DNA of 64,000 nt. Source: Sutterella massiliensis. Lineage in GTDB: Bacteria; Pseudomonadota; Gammaproteobacteria; Burkholderiales; Burkholderiaceae_F. The notes under the pieces were generated by a model. It was not told the DNA's origin and made no database searches. It saw only the letters and a program-made list of their open reading frames with translations. Below, piece by piece: positions 17,616-26,479 of the stretch (positions within the stretch are counted from its first letter, which is position 1; the number at the start of each line of letters is the position of its first letter). Position numbers and translations under genes: made by a program. Where the stretch lies: contig NZ_JACJJC010000012.1 of NCBI RefSeq assembly GCF_016899755.1, positions 22,115-86,114 on the forward strand, in the 5' to 3' direction.

Positions 17616-18521
17616 GTGCTCACCGCTCTTCAGATTCTCGACTGCCGCTTCTGGGCCCCCGGGCTCGACGACGCTCGTACGCTCGCCGAGCGAGCTCGGC
17701 ATCCCGCTTTCGGCCTCACGGACGCGACGCTCGTCTTAAGTGCGGCCCCGGGTGCGGCAGAACCCAAAGCGGCCGCAGCGGGCGTGGCGCCGATGCTGCG
17801 CCGGCGCCTCACGCCCTTGGGGCGCGCTGCGGCAGACGTACTCTGGGCAATCGAAGATCCGACAACGGGACGCAATCCCTTCCTCGCGCCCGAAGATGCC
17901 AATAGCACGGCCCTCGTTTTCGCCTCGCGCTGGGGCGACATCGACGAAGCGATTCGCCAGGTGAAGGACGTCGCCCAAGGGGCGCCGCTCTCGCCCGCCC
18001 GATTTGCGACGAGCGTTCACAACGGCATTGCCGCCGTGCTTACGATCGCCGCAGGCTTTCGCGGCAACGTGCTCGCGCTTGCGAACGGTCCCCTGTCGCT
18101 CGCTGCCGCCTTCGATGCGGCGGTGGGGCTTTTGACCGAAGTCGAGCGCGTCATCGTCGTTTCCTACGACTTGAAGCCCCCCGTCGACTTCGCGGCACCG
18201 GGGAGCACGCACGCGCTTGCTTTTCTCTGCGCGCGCGCCGAAGACGATTCGAACCCCGCCCGCATGCGCGAACTCATGAACCGCGGTCCTGTTCTCGCGC
18301 AGCGCACCCGTGCCTTCAAGGGTTCGGAAGCGCCCGACCCGCGCCTCGATCAGCCGGGCGCGCCGTCGGCCGACCTCGACATTCTGCGCTGGCTCATGAC
18401 CGAGGGCTCCGAAGCGCGCACGACGACCTTTTTCGCGCGGCACGGTGCGGTCGTGCTCGGCAAGGACGGCACGCTCACGCGCATCAACGGCGTCGACTTC
18501 TCTCAGGAGGCACAGCAGTGA
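17616..18521 (+). CDS. Beta-ketoacyl synthase-like protein (Ketoacyl-synt_2 family)
   Basis: I start at the GTG at 17616, which follows CCGAGG, giving 301 residues (LTALQILDCRFWAPG). The protein resembles the shortened ketosynthase-like proteins of aryl polyene clusters: PLGRAAADVLWAIEDP, TALVFASRWGDIDEAIRQVKD, SPARFATSVHNGIAAVLTIA, and AFDAAVGLLTEVERVIVVSYD. No clear Cys nucleophile is seen at the position used by condensing enzymes (SVHNGIA in its place), so it is more like a chain-length or partner subunit than an active condensing enzyme. Its stop overlaps the GTG of the acyltransferase by four bases, so translation is coupled. Confidence 0.72.
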   Translation: MLTALQILDCRFWAPGLDDARTLAERARHPAFGLTDATLVLSAAPGAAEPKAAAAGVAPMLRRRLTPLGRAAADVLWAIEDPTTGRNPFLAPEDANSTALVFASRWGDIDEAIRQVKDVAQGAPLSPARFATSVHNGIAAVLTIAAGFRGNVLALANGPLSLAAAFDAAVGLLTEVERVIVVSYDLKPPVDFAAPGSTHALAFLCARAEDDSNPARMRELMNRGPVLAQRTRAFKGSEAPDPRLDQPGAPSADLDILRWLMTEGSEARTTTFFARHGAVVLGKDGTLTRINGVDFSQEAQQ

Positions 18522-19327
18522 CGGCCTCGCCCCGTCGCTCGAAGCTCGCCGCCAAGTGCCTTAAGCCCTTCCGCTTTCTCGGCACCGCGATTGCGTTCGG
18601 GCTTTTCGGCGCGAGCGGCATGCTCTTTCGCTTCGGCATCACGCCCTGGCTCAACCTCGCGGAAAAGGACGCGCTCAAGCGCGTGCGCATCTCGCGCTTT
18701 GTCGTCTGGCGCTGGTTCGGGATTTTCGTCTCGATCATCCGCTCGCTCGGCCTTGTGCGCGTTGAAGTGAAGAATCCCGAGCGGCTCGAGCGAAAGGGCC
18801 TCATCATTGCGGCCAATCACCCGTCGCTCATCGATGTCGTCTGCCTCATCAGCCGCATTCCGCAGGCAACAACGATCGTGAAGGCGTCGCTGGCGAAAAA
18901 CTGGTTCACCGCGCCCCCCGTTCGGGCGGCCGGCTACGCGACGAACGACCTCGGACCCGAAGCGCTCGAGCAACTCGAAGCCGACCTCAGGCGAGGCGCC
19001 GCCTTCGTCGTTTTCCCCGAAGGCACGCGCACGCCCGTGGATCTGCCGAACGGCGAAACGCCCCGCATGCACCGCGGCGCGGCCGCCGTGGCGCTTCACA
19101 CGGCCACCCCCGTCACCCCCGTGAGAATCACGGCAGAGCCGCGCTGGCTCACGAAAGACCGCGGCTGGTGGCACATGCCCGACGAGCCGATGACGCTTAC
19201 CTTCGAGGTCCTTGAAGACCTGCCCGTCGACGACCTTCTGCCTCTTTATAATGAGAGGCCTTCTCTTGCGGCGCGGCGGCTCAACAAACGGCTCGCCGCG
19301 GTTTTGTTCCCAGGGAAAGGAAGCTGA
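18518..19327 (+). CDS. 1-acyl-glycerol-3-phosphate acyltransferase-like membrane protein
   Basis: A 269-residue LPLAT/PlsC-family protein. It starts with a GTG inside the GTGA overlap with the previous gene, preceded by AGGAGG at 18505-18510. Acyltransferase motif I is ANHPSLIDVV (H-x4-D), followed by KASLAKNWF, and motif III is FPEGTRTP. An N-terminal hydrophobic stretch (FRFLGTAIAFGLFGASGMLF) suggests inner-membrane association. Genes of this type sit in aryl polyene clusters, where they are thought to attach the polyene acyl chain to a lipid acceptor. General phospholipid synthesis is the alternative, but the two ACP genes downstream favour the secondary-lipid role. Confidence 0.82.
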   Translation: MTASPRRSKLAAKCLKPFRFLGTAIAFGLFGASGMLFRFGITPWLNLAEKDALKRVRISRFVVWRWFGIFVSIIRSLGLVRVEVKNPERLERKGLIIAANHPSLIDVVCLISRIPQATTIVKASLAKNWFTAPPVRAAGYATNDLGPEALEQLEADLRRGAAFVVFPEGTRTPVDLPNGETPRMHRGAAAVALHTATPVTPVRITAEPRWLTKDRGWWHMPDEPMTLTFEVLEDLPVDDLLPLYNERPSLAARRLNKRLAAVLFPGKGS

Positions 19328-19467
19328 AGCAGCCTCAATCCGGGCGGCCAAAAGCGCAACATTCGAGCGTTCGCACGTCGTTCGATCCCTTGAACAAAAA
19401 CGCAGGAGAAACCCTGACAAGCCGATCCCGACGGGAACGCGCCAGAACACAAGCTTAAGGACGTTTC

Positions 19468-19725
19468 ATGCAAGCGCTCATTGAAGACATCAAGCGACTC
19501 ATCATCTCCTCGCTCAACCTTGAAGATGTCGCGCCCGAAGACATCGACCCGAATGCGCCGCTCTTTGGCGAAGGGCTTGGGCTCGACAGCATCGACGCGC
19601 TTGAGCTCGGACTCGCTCTTAAAAAAGCCTACGGCATCTCGCTGGCCGCCGAGAGTGAGGAGGCACGCCGTGTTTTCTCAAGCGTTGCTTCAATTGCCGA
19701 ATACGTCGCGGCCCACCGCGTCTGA
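19468..19725 (+). CDS. Acyl carrier protein (first of two)
   Basis: An 85-residue acidic protein with the phosphopantetheine site GLGLDSIDALELGLAL; Ser41 would carry the prosthetic arm. It differs clearly from the second ACP at 19883, so these are two specialised carriers rather than a recent duplication. It follows the acyltransferase by 140 bases in the same direction. Confidence 0.87.
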   Translation: MQALIEDIKRLIISSLNLEDVAPEDIDPNAPLFGEGLGLDSIDALELGLALKKAYGISLAAESEEARRVFSSVASIAEYVAAHRV

Positions 19726-19882
19726 TTTTTTTCGACGATGCGCCCTCACAGCCATCCGAATCAGGCTGCTCTTTAAAGGAGCGGCGCTCGTCGCAGGTAT
19801 CTCAAAAACTGTCGGTCCAAGCCGGCCACACATGAAAAGCACCCTCTTAGCTCAGCCGCTTGAGGGATGCGACTGAAAACCC

Positions 19883-20176
19883 ATGATCGCCAACCAGAAC
19901 GAACAAAAAATCTACGACATCCTCAAGGACATTCTCGTGCGCGACTTTGAGATCCCCGAGGAGAAGATCCGCCCCGAGGCGCGTCTTTATGAAGACTTCG
20001 ACATTGACTCGATCGACGCTGTCGACATGATCGTGCAGCTGAAGCCCTACCTCGAAGGCCGCCGCGTCTCACCCGAAGCTTTCAAACAGGTGCGCACGAT
20101 GGGCGACGTCGTCACGACGGTCGCTAAGCTCCTTGAAGAACCCGCCGAAAGCGAAGACGGCAAGAAGGCCGAATAA
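19883..20176 (+). CDS. Acyl carrier protein (second of two)
   Basis: A 97-residue ACP with the attachment motif YEDFDIDSIDAVDMIVQL (Ser43). Two ACPs in a row behind an acyltransferase are typical of aryl polyene or similar dedicated type II systems. It is longer at the C-terminus than the first ACP (LLEEPAESEDGKKAE). A 157-base spacer separates the two, so a separate promoter is possible. Confidence 0.87.
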   Translation: MIANQNEQKIYDILKDILVRDFEIPEEKIRPEARLYEDFDIDSIDAVDMIVQLKPYLEGRRVSPEAFKQVRTMGDVVTTVAKLLEEPAESEDGKKAE

Positions 20177-20319
20177 GGCAGACCGGAAGCTTCGGCATTT
20201 GACCGAAGCTTCCCTCGGGCGGTCGCTCGAAGCGCTTTGATCTCTCAATGAAGCACTTCGAGCGCCCGCCTTCGTTTATCCGAACGCCTCCCTGCAAAAA
20301 TCCACTTTCACGACCGACG

Positions 20320-20874
20320 ATGACACGAACGATCCTTAAAGTCTTTTTGGCCGCGCTCCTTGTCATCTTCCCCTTCTGGGCCTATTTCGGTCTCATGCGC
20401 TTCGGACTTGTGCCCGTCGCGGCCGCGCTCCTGGCAATTGCGTTCGTGCGGCTCGCCCTCGACGCCAACAAAACGACAGCCGCGCAATTCGTTTTGGCGC
20501 TCGTTCTTTCCTTGGCGGCGCTTCTTATGCGCTCGCACAAGGCCGTGCTCCTCTATCCCGTTCTCATGAACGGCTTTTTCCTCGCGATTTTCGCTTCGAG
20601 CCTGCGCCGGGGCGCAATACCCATGGCCGAACGGTTTGCGCGCCTTAAAGAGAAGACGCTTCCGCCCGAAGCCATTCGCTGGTGCCGCGGCGTTACCCAA
20701 GCCTGGTGCGTCTTTTTCGTTGTGAACGGCGGCATTGCGCTCTGGACCGTTTTTCTTGAAGACAAACAGTACTGGACGCTCTGGAACGGGCTCTTGAGCT
20801 ACATCGCGATCGGCCTCATGTTTGCGGTCGAATACGTGCTGCGCCGCCGAAAGATGCGGCAGACTCACCGATAA
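20320..20874 (+). CDS. COG4648-type integral membrane protein of aryl polyene-like loci
   Basis: A hydrophobic protein of about 184 residues from the ATG at 20320 (MTRTILKVFLAALLVIFPFW); an upstream ATG at 20248 adds 24 residues. About five transmembrane segments are visible (VPVAAALLAIAFVRLAL, FVLALVLSLAALLM, LLYPVLMNGFFLAIFASSL, AWCVFFVVNGGIALWTVFL, GLLSYIAIGLMFAVEYVL). The motif YPVLMNGFFLAIFASSL with the downstream WCRGVTQAWCVFF fits the COG4648 family, which recurs next to the ACPs of aryl polyene clusters. Its biochemical role is not known. It ends the run of pathway genes here; the next gene converges from the other strand. Confidence 0.72.
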   Translation: MTRTILKVFLAALLVIFPFWAYFGLMRFGLVPVAAALLAIAFVRLALDANKTTAAQFVLALVLSLAALLMRSHKAVLLYPVLMNGFFLAIFASSLRRGAIPMAERFARLKEKTLPPEAIRWCRGVTQAWCVFFVVNGGIALWTVFLEDKQYWTLWNGLLSYIAIGLMFAVEYVLRRRKMRQTHR

Positions 20875-21009
20875 CTGTCGCTCCGCCCCGAAAAAGTGCC
20901 GCACCCGCTGCACGCCGAGAGCGTGAAGCGAATGCGGCACAAATGACTCAGCGAACGGTGCAGCCCGCGAGAGGACTCGAGTCAAACTGCACCAATCGAA
21001 CGCAAGCGC

Positions 21010-22593
21010 TTACTGCCAGGGCTTTTCCTTGGCGGCTTCGCGGCCCGCAATGCGGCCGAAGACGATGCACTCGGCGTTATTCGTCGCACCCTGGTAGATC
21101 GAGCCCCACATCGAGCCGAGTTCGCCCGCGGCGTAAAGGCGCGGAATCGGACGATCGGTCGGATCCATCACCTGACCGCGCACGTTCTTCTTCGGGCCGC
21201 CCTGGGTGTTCAGCATCGTCGGATAGAGCGCGGTCGCGTAGAAAGGACCGTTTTCGTCGAGCGGCTCGGAAACGATCGGTGCTTCGCGGCCGGCAAAAGC
21301 AGTTTTGCCTTTCGGATCGCGCTTCAGGATGCGGCCGAACTCGGTATCTTTGCCTGCCTTGATGTCGGCATTCCACTTCTTCACCGTTGCTTCAAGCGCG
21401 TCGGCGGTAACCTTGATCTTCTCGGCAAGCTCGCGAATCGTATCAGCCTTCACAATGATGCCTTTTTCGACCTCGACCGAGTTGTCCGCAGACCACTTGT
21501 AGCCTTCGCGATTGAGGGCGTAGCCCGACGTAGCTCCGCCGCTGATAGGACCGGCCTTGCGGGCCTTTTCGTCGAAGACGAGCCAGCACGGGATGCGCGG
21601 ATAACGATGGCGGATCGGATCCATCTGGTTCACGGCATAAAGGCACGTATGGTTGTCGAGCCCCTTTTCGTTCACGAAGCGCTTCCCGTCCTGGTCGACC
21701 CAGATGTGAGAAGGAGCGAGAATGTTGAGCTGAATCGCGGACTTGAGGCCGGGCACCTTCATGCCGACAGGGCACGAATAGGAGGTCATGTGCCAGAGGC
21801 GCGCGCCCATCGACTGCGACATACGGAGGCCGTCGCCCGTGTTGCCGGGAGACCCAAGGCCCTGAATGTCGCGCCCGAGCGCGAACGTGCGCAGGCTCTG
21901 CGGGTCGAATTCGTAGCCGCCCGTAGCGAGAATCACCGCACGACGGGCCTTCACGCAGATCTTCTTTCCCTTGGCAGACGCAATGACGCCCACCGCCTCT
22001 TCGCCGCGGCGCACGATTTCGAGTGCAGGCGTTTCGTACATCACTTCGATGCCGCGCTTTTCTTCGACCGCGTACTTGTAGGTATCGAAGAGCATGTCGC
22101 CGCCGCGCTTCTTGCCGCGGATGCGGTACTTGTCGATCGTGTCGGCGCCCGGAAGCGTCTTGAAGCCCGCGTGGCCGTAGATCATGAGCTTCGTCTCGGG
22201 CTTCAAGCCCGTGATGAAGTCCTTCACGCCCATGATTTCGTCGCAGAAGGTCGTGAGGAGCGCTTCGTCCTTTTCGCTGTCGGAGAACGCATACGTTGCG
22301 TCAAGGTACTTGTAGGCTTCGTCGCGATTCTTCGGCACCATAAAGCCGCCCGAGGACACCGCAGTGTTGCCGCCGCCTTCGGAAAGCTTTTCAAGGATGA
22401 GGACCTTCGCACCGGCATCATGCGCTTCGATCGCGGCGCACGCGCCCGCACCGCCATAGCCGAGAATGACGACGTCGGCTTCCTTGTCCCACTTCGTATC
22501 CTTCGTGAGTTCAACGGCCTTGACGCCCGCCATCGGAAGCGCCATCGCGGCGGCAAGCGACCCGCGCAGAATGTTTCGACGCTGCAGATTCAT
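21010..22593 (-). CDS. Tat-exported FAD-dependent reductase (flavocytochrome c family flavin subunit)
   Basis: A 527-residue protein with a twin-arginine signal (QRRNILRGSLAAAMALPMAG) and AAGGAGA eight bases before the ATG. FAD_binding_2 motifs: VVILGYGGAGACAAIEAHDAG at the start and RLYAAGELGSMWGSIYQGATN near the end, with NTQGGPKKNVRG just before it. It has no heme or FMN domain and probably works with the tetraheme cytochrome encoded 69 bases upstream in the same operon. The active-site region (LWHMTSYSCPVG) lacks the HPT and RGEGA motifs of fumarate reductases. A second two-component system lies upstream in the same direction and probably controls it. Confidence 0.87.
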   Translation of the reverse strand: MNLQRRNILRGSLAAAMALPMAGVKAVELTKDTKWDKEADVVILGYGGAGACAAIEAHDAGAKVLILEKLSEGGGNTAVSSGGFMVPKNRDEAYKYLDATYAFSDSEKDEALLTTFCDEIMGVKDFITGLKPETKLMIYGHAGFKTLPGADTIDKYRIRGKKRGGDMLFDTYKYAVEEKRGIEVMYETPALEIVRRGEEAVGVIASAKGKKICVKARRAVILATGGYEFDPQSLRTFALGRDIQGLGSPGNTGDGLRMSQSMGARLWHMTSYSCPVGMKVPGLKSAIQLNILAPSHIWVDQDGKRFVNEKGLDNHTCLYAVNQMDPIRHRYPRIPCWLVFDEKARKAGPISGGATSGYALNREGYKWSADNSVEVEKGIIVKADTIRELAEKIKVTADALEATVKKWNADIKAGKDTEFGRILKRDPKGKTAFAGREAPIVSEPLDENGPFYATALYPTMLNTQGGPKKNVRGQVMDPTDRPIPRLYAAGELGSMWGSIYQGATNNAECIVFGRIAGREAAKEKPWQ

Positions 22594-22662
22594 TTTTTAT
22601 CTCCTTTGAGTGGTTTATCCAATTCGTTCCAAGGTGGTCCCGAGCATTTTTCGCACGGCTCC

Positions 22663-23010
22663 TCAGGGCACGCGGATGTCTTCGAATTCGTGGCAGCTGT
22701 CGCACGAGAGGCGCGGCGGCTTGTGACCCTGATGACATGTGACGCACTGCGCTTCGCCCAAATGCGTTTCGTGCGGGTTGATGTCGTCGCTTTCAGTCTT
22801 TTTGGCAAGCGCCTGATAACTGCCGCCGTGGCACTGCAGACATGTCTTCATGTCGACGTTGGCATCCGGCTTCGCGCCCGTGTGGCAGCTCTCGCACTTG
22901 ACACCGCGTTCGATGTGGCGATCGGCGAGAAACTTGTCTGCGGCAGCGGCAGGGCCCGCCACAGATAGCGCGGCGACAACGACGAGTGCGGCACGGATCA
23001 AATTCGTCAT
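22663..23010 (-). CDS. Small periplasmic tetraheme cytochrome c
   Basis: A 115-residue protein with a Sec signal (ALVVVAALSVAGPAAAADK) and four CxxCH sites: CESCH, CLQCH, CVTCH and CDSCH. It is a paralogue of the cytochrome at 13980 (shared layout ADRH...GVKCESCH, HLGEAQCVTCHQGHKP). It is first in the operon with the flavoprotein at 21010, the reverse of the gene order in the first module. AAGGAG precedes the ATG. Its role would be electron delivery to the flavoprotein. Confidence 0.92.
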   Translation of the reverse strand: MTNLIRAALVVVAALSVAGPAAAADKFLADRHIERGVKCESCHTGAKPDANVDMKTCLQCHGGSYQALAKKTESDDINPHETHLGEAQCVTCHQGHKPPRLSCDSCHEFEDIRVP

Positions 23011-23143
23011 AGTGATTCTCCTTGCGGGGCGAGACTCTTCTTTGAGCTCGGCTTTGGATCTCCTTCAGAAGTGCATCTTGAAAATCGCGGCTTGCACCGC
23101 TTGTTTCCTGAGCCCTTCTTCCTTGAAAGGAATCTTCTCCCGC

Positions 23144-23183
23144 GCCGCTACGTAGGTACGTTGCCATTTCTCAGGTGTACGTC
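23144..23183. promoter_or_regulatory. Candidate response-regulator site upstream of the cytochrome-flavoprotein operon
   Basis: GCCGCTACGTA at 23144-23154 is repeated exactly at 26241-26251 upstream of the kinase gene of the neighbouring two-component system. It contains CTACGTAG, which resembles sites bound by FixJ-type regulators, and a second TACG element follows at 23157-23160 with GTGTACGTC at 23175-23183. The match is visible; binding is inferred. Confidence 0.4.
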
Positions 23184-23288
23184 GCTTTTTTCTCTCCCTC
23201 CTCATCCGTCACCGTCAAGGCCGGCACCGCGCGGCGAGCGTACTGCCGAATCGCGGTTGAATTCCGATCGAATCGCACTTAAAACGCC

Positions 23289-23325
23289 CGGCGCTCGGCA
23301 AAATAGCTTCGCCGAGCGCCGTTTT
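23289..23325 (-). terminator. Bidirectional-looking terminator below the two-component operon
   Basis: CGGCGCTCGGC and GCCGAGCGCCG form an 11-base-pair stem. On the plus strand it is followed by TTTT; on the minus strand it is followed by GGGCGTTTT. It lies about 60 bases past the response regulator stop and separates the regulatory operon from the cytochrome operon promoter. Confidence 0.8.
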
Positions 23326-23382
23326 CAGAGCATGGATGCCGTTCGTATTCGCCGCCCGCAGGCAGCGCATTGGTTCGATCAA

Positions 23383-24036
23383 TCAGCCGAGTCCGCCGTC
23401 CTCGTCTGTCTGCGCGGCCGCCCAGAGGGCCGCGGCTTCCGCTGCGTTCTTGACGCGCAGCTTCACGTAGGCCGAGGCCCGGTGCGCTTCAACGGTGCGT
23501 ATGCTCAAGCCCAGCCGATCGGCGATGTCGGCATTCAAGCGCCCTTCGGCCAAAAGCGACATCACTTCGCGTTCGCGGGGGCGCAGCGCCGCAATGCGAG
23601 CCCTAATCTCTTCGACGGGCGGCATCCCGAGACGCCTGCGCTTGTCGAGCTCCACGGCCTGCGCGACAGCCGAGAGAAGCTTCTCGGGATCCAGGGGCTT
23701 CTGCAGGAAATGGAACGCCCCGCGCCGAAGTTCCTCAACCGCCATATCAATGTCGCCGTGCGCGGTCAGAAAGATGACGGGCTGCTCGAACCCGCGGCGG
23801 CGCAGCTCCCTGTGGAGCTCAATGCCACTCATCCCTGGCATGCGAACGTCGAGGATCAGCACACCCGGCGCCGAAGGTGCTTCCGAGCGCAGGAAGCTTT
23901 CGCCGTCGGGGAAGGCAACGGCCTGCCAGCCTTCCTGCGAGAGCATGAAAAGAAGCGCGTCGCGCAGATTCGGGTCGTCATCCACGATTCGAATGAGCGG
24001 CACCTCCGCGTCGCGCGCCGGGTCGGCAGCTGTCAT
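23383..24036 (-). CDS. LuxR/FixJ-type response regulator, partner of the kinase at 24033
   Basis: A 217-residue protein. The receiver has RIVDDDPNLRDALLFM, the phospho-Asp motif VLILDVRMPGMSGIEL and the Lys motif FLQKPLDPEK. The output is a LuxR helix-turn-helix (LRPREREVMSLLAEGRLNADIADRLGLSIRTVEAHRA). Its ATG overlaps the kinase stop (ATGA), so the two are translationally coupled. It is a paralogue of the regulator at 9629. Likely targets are the cytochrome-flavoprotein operon just downstream and its own operon, which share the GCCGCTACGTA element. Confidence 0.9.
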   Translation of the reverse strand: MTAADPARDAEVPLIRIVDDDPNLRDALLFMLSQEGWQAVAFPDGESFLRSEAPSAPGVLILDVRMPGMSGIELHRELRRRGFEQPVIFLTAHGDIDMAVEELRRGAFHFLQKPLDPEKLLSAVAQAVELDKRRRLGMPPVEEIRARIAALRPREREVMSLLAEGRLNADIADRLGLSIRTVEAHRASAYVKLRVKNAAEAAALWAAAQTDEDGGLG

Positions 24037-26222
24037 ATGTTCGCTCCTTTCGCCGCCGCGGGGTCGGCGTTTTGCTGTTTTTCACTCTCTCGAGCGGCTG
24101 AATCGAAGGCACACAAAAGCGGCAGCCGCACCGTGACTGCGAGGCCGTCGCCTTCTGCGCGCCGGAAGTCCATGCGCCCGCCGTGCAGCTCCACAATTGT
24201 TCGGCAGATCGAGAGTCCGAGACCGAGCCCCTCTGCCTTGCTCGTTTCAAAGAGGCGCGAGAGCTTCGCAAAGGCTTCGTCCGAGAGCCTCTCGCCGTTG
24301 TCGGCAACGGTGAGGACCGCTTCGTCGGCCGCGGCGTCTCGCTCGAGCGTGACGGCAATCTTCGCCGCCTTTCTGCCGCGAAGCGCATCGGCGGCATTCT
24401 TGAGGAGGTTCGCCGCAACGAGCTCGATCTCAAGCGGATCGACGTGCGAGACGAGCTTCTCGCCCGAGTGCCGGACCTCGATTTCAGCGATGCCGCCGCG
24501 CGAAGTGATGCGGAAGTTGCGGACCGCGTCGTCAAGAAGCACATCGAGGTCCGTCGGCCGGCGCCGCTCCTTCTTCGACCTAGCGTATTCGCGCACATGT
24601 TCAAGAATCGACTGCGCGTGCGCTGCCTGCGCGTCGATGCGACGGATCCCGTCGCTCAGGCCCTCGCCCGTACCGCGCCCGTTTTCAATCGAACGCAACA
24701 ATCCGTGCGCATAAAGCCGCACGGCGCCAAGCGGCTGCCCGAGCTCGTGAGCGATGAGGCTGGAAATCTGCCCGACAACGCCCGCTTTCTGCAGCGCGTA
24801 CATCTTTTCGCGCAGCGCTGACGCGCGGCGCTCGAGCGCGCGCTCCTGCGCCATGGCCGCTTCGAGCTCGGCCGTGCGGCGCTTTACGAGCACCTCGCTT
24901 CGCCAGCCATGCGCGGCAAGCCCGAAGAAAATGAGGACCGCGGCAACGATCGCGCTTTTGTACTCTTCCCAGACGCGCACGAGGCTCCACTCGCGCAGGA
25001 ACGCGTAGGGCCCGAGCTTGAGCGTGCGGTAAAGGTTGTCGACGGCGCTGAAGTCCGTACCGATCGCCCAGTAGAGGCCGTCCTTCGTTGCGGGCGCTGC
25101 GAGCACCGCTGCAGCCGCCCGCGCGGCGTCGGCGGGCGCTATGGAGCGCGTGACAACAAGCACCCAGCTCGGATAAAGATCAGTCGAGTGCCGGCATGCG
25201 AATCCCGGGTGCTTGCGCTCGGCCACGACGCGCAGCCGATCGAAATACGCCGGATTGACGTCGATGATGTCTTCGAACGTGCACGCACGCACGATCCCGA
25301 CGTCGGCGCGTCCGGCAAGCACCTCGTCGATCACTTTCGTCTGGTCGTGCCCGAAGAAGCCCACTTCGCCGAAGAACGCCTCCGGATCTTCGCCGTGGTC
25401 AGCAATTTCCTTCATGCCGGCGAGAAATCCCGTGAAGCCCTGTGGCATGTTCGCCGCGAGCCGCAGCCCGCGCATGGTCTCAAACGTGAGGATGTCGGGG
25501 CGGTCGCGAGAAACGATGAAAACAGATCCTTCGGCCTCATTCGGATCCGAGATGTGCGGCCCCATGACGCTCGCGATGTCGCGCACGCCTTTGTCGAGAA
25601 GTCGACGGTAGAGACCTGCGCTCGAGAGAAAGAGGTCAACCTCGCCCGCCGCGGCCGCCCGCTCGAGTTCGCTCGTCGAATAGGTGCGCGTGCAGACGCG
25701 CTTCTCAGGAAACGCGGAGCGGATCGCCGCGATCGTGGGCTTGATGATCCCGAAGTTGGGATTGGGTTCGGCAAAGGAGCCGATCCCAACGCGCAGGCCG
25801 CAGCCCGTCCAGCCGGCGCCGTGTGCGTCGTGATTGTCGTCGACTCCGGATGGCGCGGGAGCGTAACGCTCCGCCTGCGTTGCGCCCGAAACCGCTTCAT
25901 GATCGCCCTCTCTGCGAGGCGCTGCCGCGTCCGGTGCACCTGCAGTCGCCGGCGATACCGAAGCTAAGTCCTCGCAGCCGTCTTCTGCGAGAAGCGGCGC
26001 CTTTTCGATTACCTCTGGCGCACGCTCGTAATGCGCCGCCTGTGGTTCTAGCGCACAGGTTGCTTCGGGCGACGCGGCCCGCACCGCGCTCCCGAGAAGC
26101 GCGAACGATAAGACCGAGAGCGCGAAAAACGCCGCCCGCCCGCACTTCGGGCGGGAAGCTGCTCGATGGCACCGCTGCGGCTGCAGCGCCCGGCGATAGC
26201 GGTCGATAAGTCGGTTCGGCAT
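24033..26222 (-). CDS. TtrS-type sensor histidine kinase with PhnD-like periplasmic domain
   Basis: A 729-residue kinase, a longer paralogue of the one at 10293. Residues about 30-130 hold a signal anchor (FFALSVLSFALLGSAVRAASP) and a low-complexity linker the other lacks. The periplasmic binding domain follows (LRVGIGSFAEPNPNFGIIKP, VSRDRPDILTFETMRGLRLA, CRHSTDLYPSWVLVVTRS, YWAIGTDFSAVDNLYRTLKLGPYAFLREW). A transmembrane segment (SAIVAAVLIFFGLAAHGW) leads to the His box IAHELGQPLGAVRLYA, the N box LVAANLLKNAADAL and GLGLGLSICRTIV. The ligand is unknown. It is the first gene of an operon with the response regulator. Confidence 0.88.
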   Translation of the reverse strand: MPNRLIDRYRRALQPQRCHRAASRPKCGRAAFFALSVLSFALLGSAVRAASPEATCALEPQAAHYERAPEVIEKAPLLAEDGCEDLASVSPATAGAPDAAAPRREGDHEAVSGATQAERYAPAPSGVDDNHDAHGAGWTGCGLRVGIGSFAEPNPNFGIIKPTIAAIRSAFPEKRVCTRTYSTSELERAAAAGEVDLFLSSAGLYRRLLDKGVRDIASVMGPHISDPNEAEGSVFIVSRDRPDILTFETMRGLRLAANMPQGFTGFLAGMKEIADHGEDPEAFFGEVGFFGHDQTKVIDEVLAGRADVGIVRACTFEDIIDVNPAYFDRLRVVAERKHPGFACRHSTDLYPSWVLVVTRSIAPADAARAAAAVLAAPATKDGLYWAIGTDFSAVDNLYRTLKLGPYAFLREWSLVRVWEEYKSAIVAAVLIFFGLAAHGWRSEVLVKRRTAELEAAMAQERALERRASALREKMYALQKAGVVGQISSLIAHELGQPLGAVRLYAHGLLRSIENGRGTGEGLSDGIRRIDAQAAHAQSILEHVREYARSKKERRRPTDLDVLLDDAVRNFRITSRGGIAEIEVRHSGEKLVSHVDPLEIELVAANLLKNAADALRGRKAAKIAVTLERDAAADEAVLTVADNGERLSDEAFAKLSRLFETSKAEGLGLGLSICRTIVELHGGRMDFRRAEGDGLAVTVRLPLLCAFDSAARESEKQQNADPAAAKGANI

Positions 26223-26240
26223 GCGCTCGAGAATAGTCGA

Positions 26241-26252
26241 GCCGCTACGTAC
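26241..26252. promoter_or_regulatory. Candidate autoregulatory site in front of the sensor kinase gene
   Basis: GCCGCTACGTA followed by C, about 20 bases upstream of the kinase start at 26222. The first eleven bases are identical to the element at 23144-23154 upstream of the probable target operon. Confidence 0.4.
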
Positions 26253-26479
26253 GTGTCATGACGCCGATCAACGCGCACGATGCATCCTTCTTTCCGTGCT
26301 GCAAAGCAATCGACGGCGGGCGATCTGTTCGAAGGCTCACGGACTGAAAATAAAAAAACGCCTGGCGGCAGCGGAGCTCGACTGCCTAACCGGGCGCAAC
26401 TTTCCCAATTGTTTGCTTGAGCGCCGAGCCTTCAAACGAAGTCGGCGCTTCTGTCCCAACCGCTTCTTCGATCGATTCC

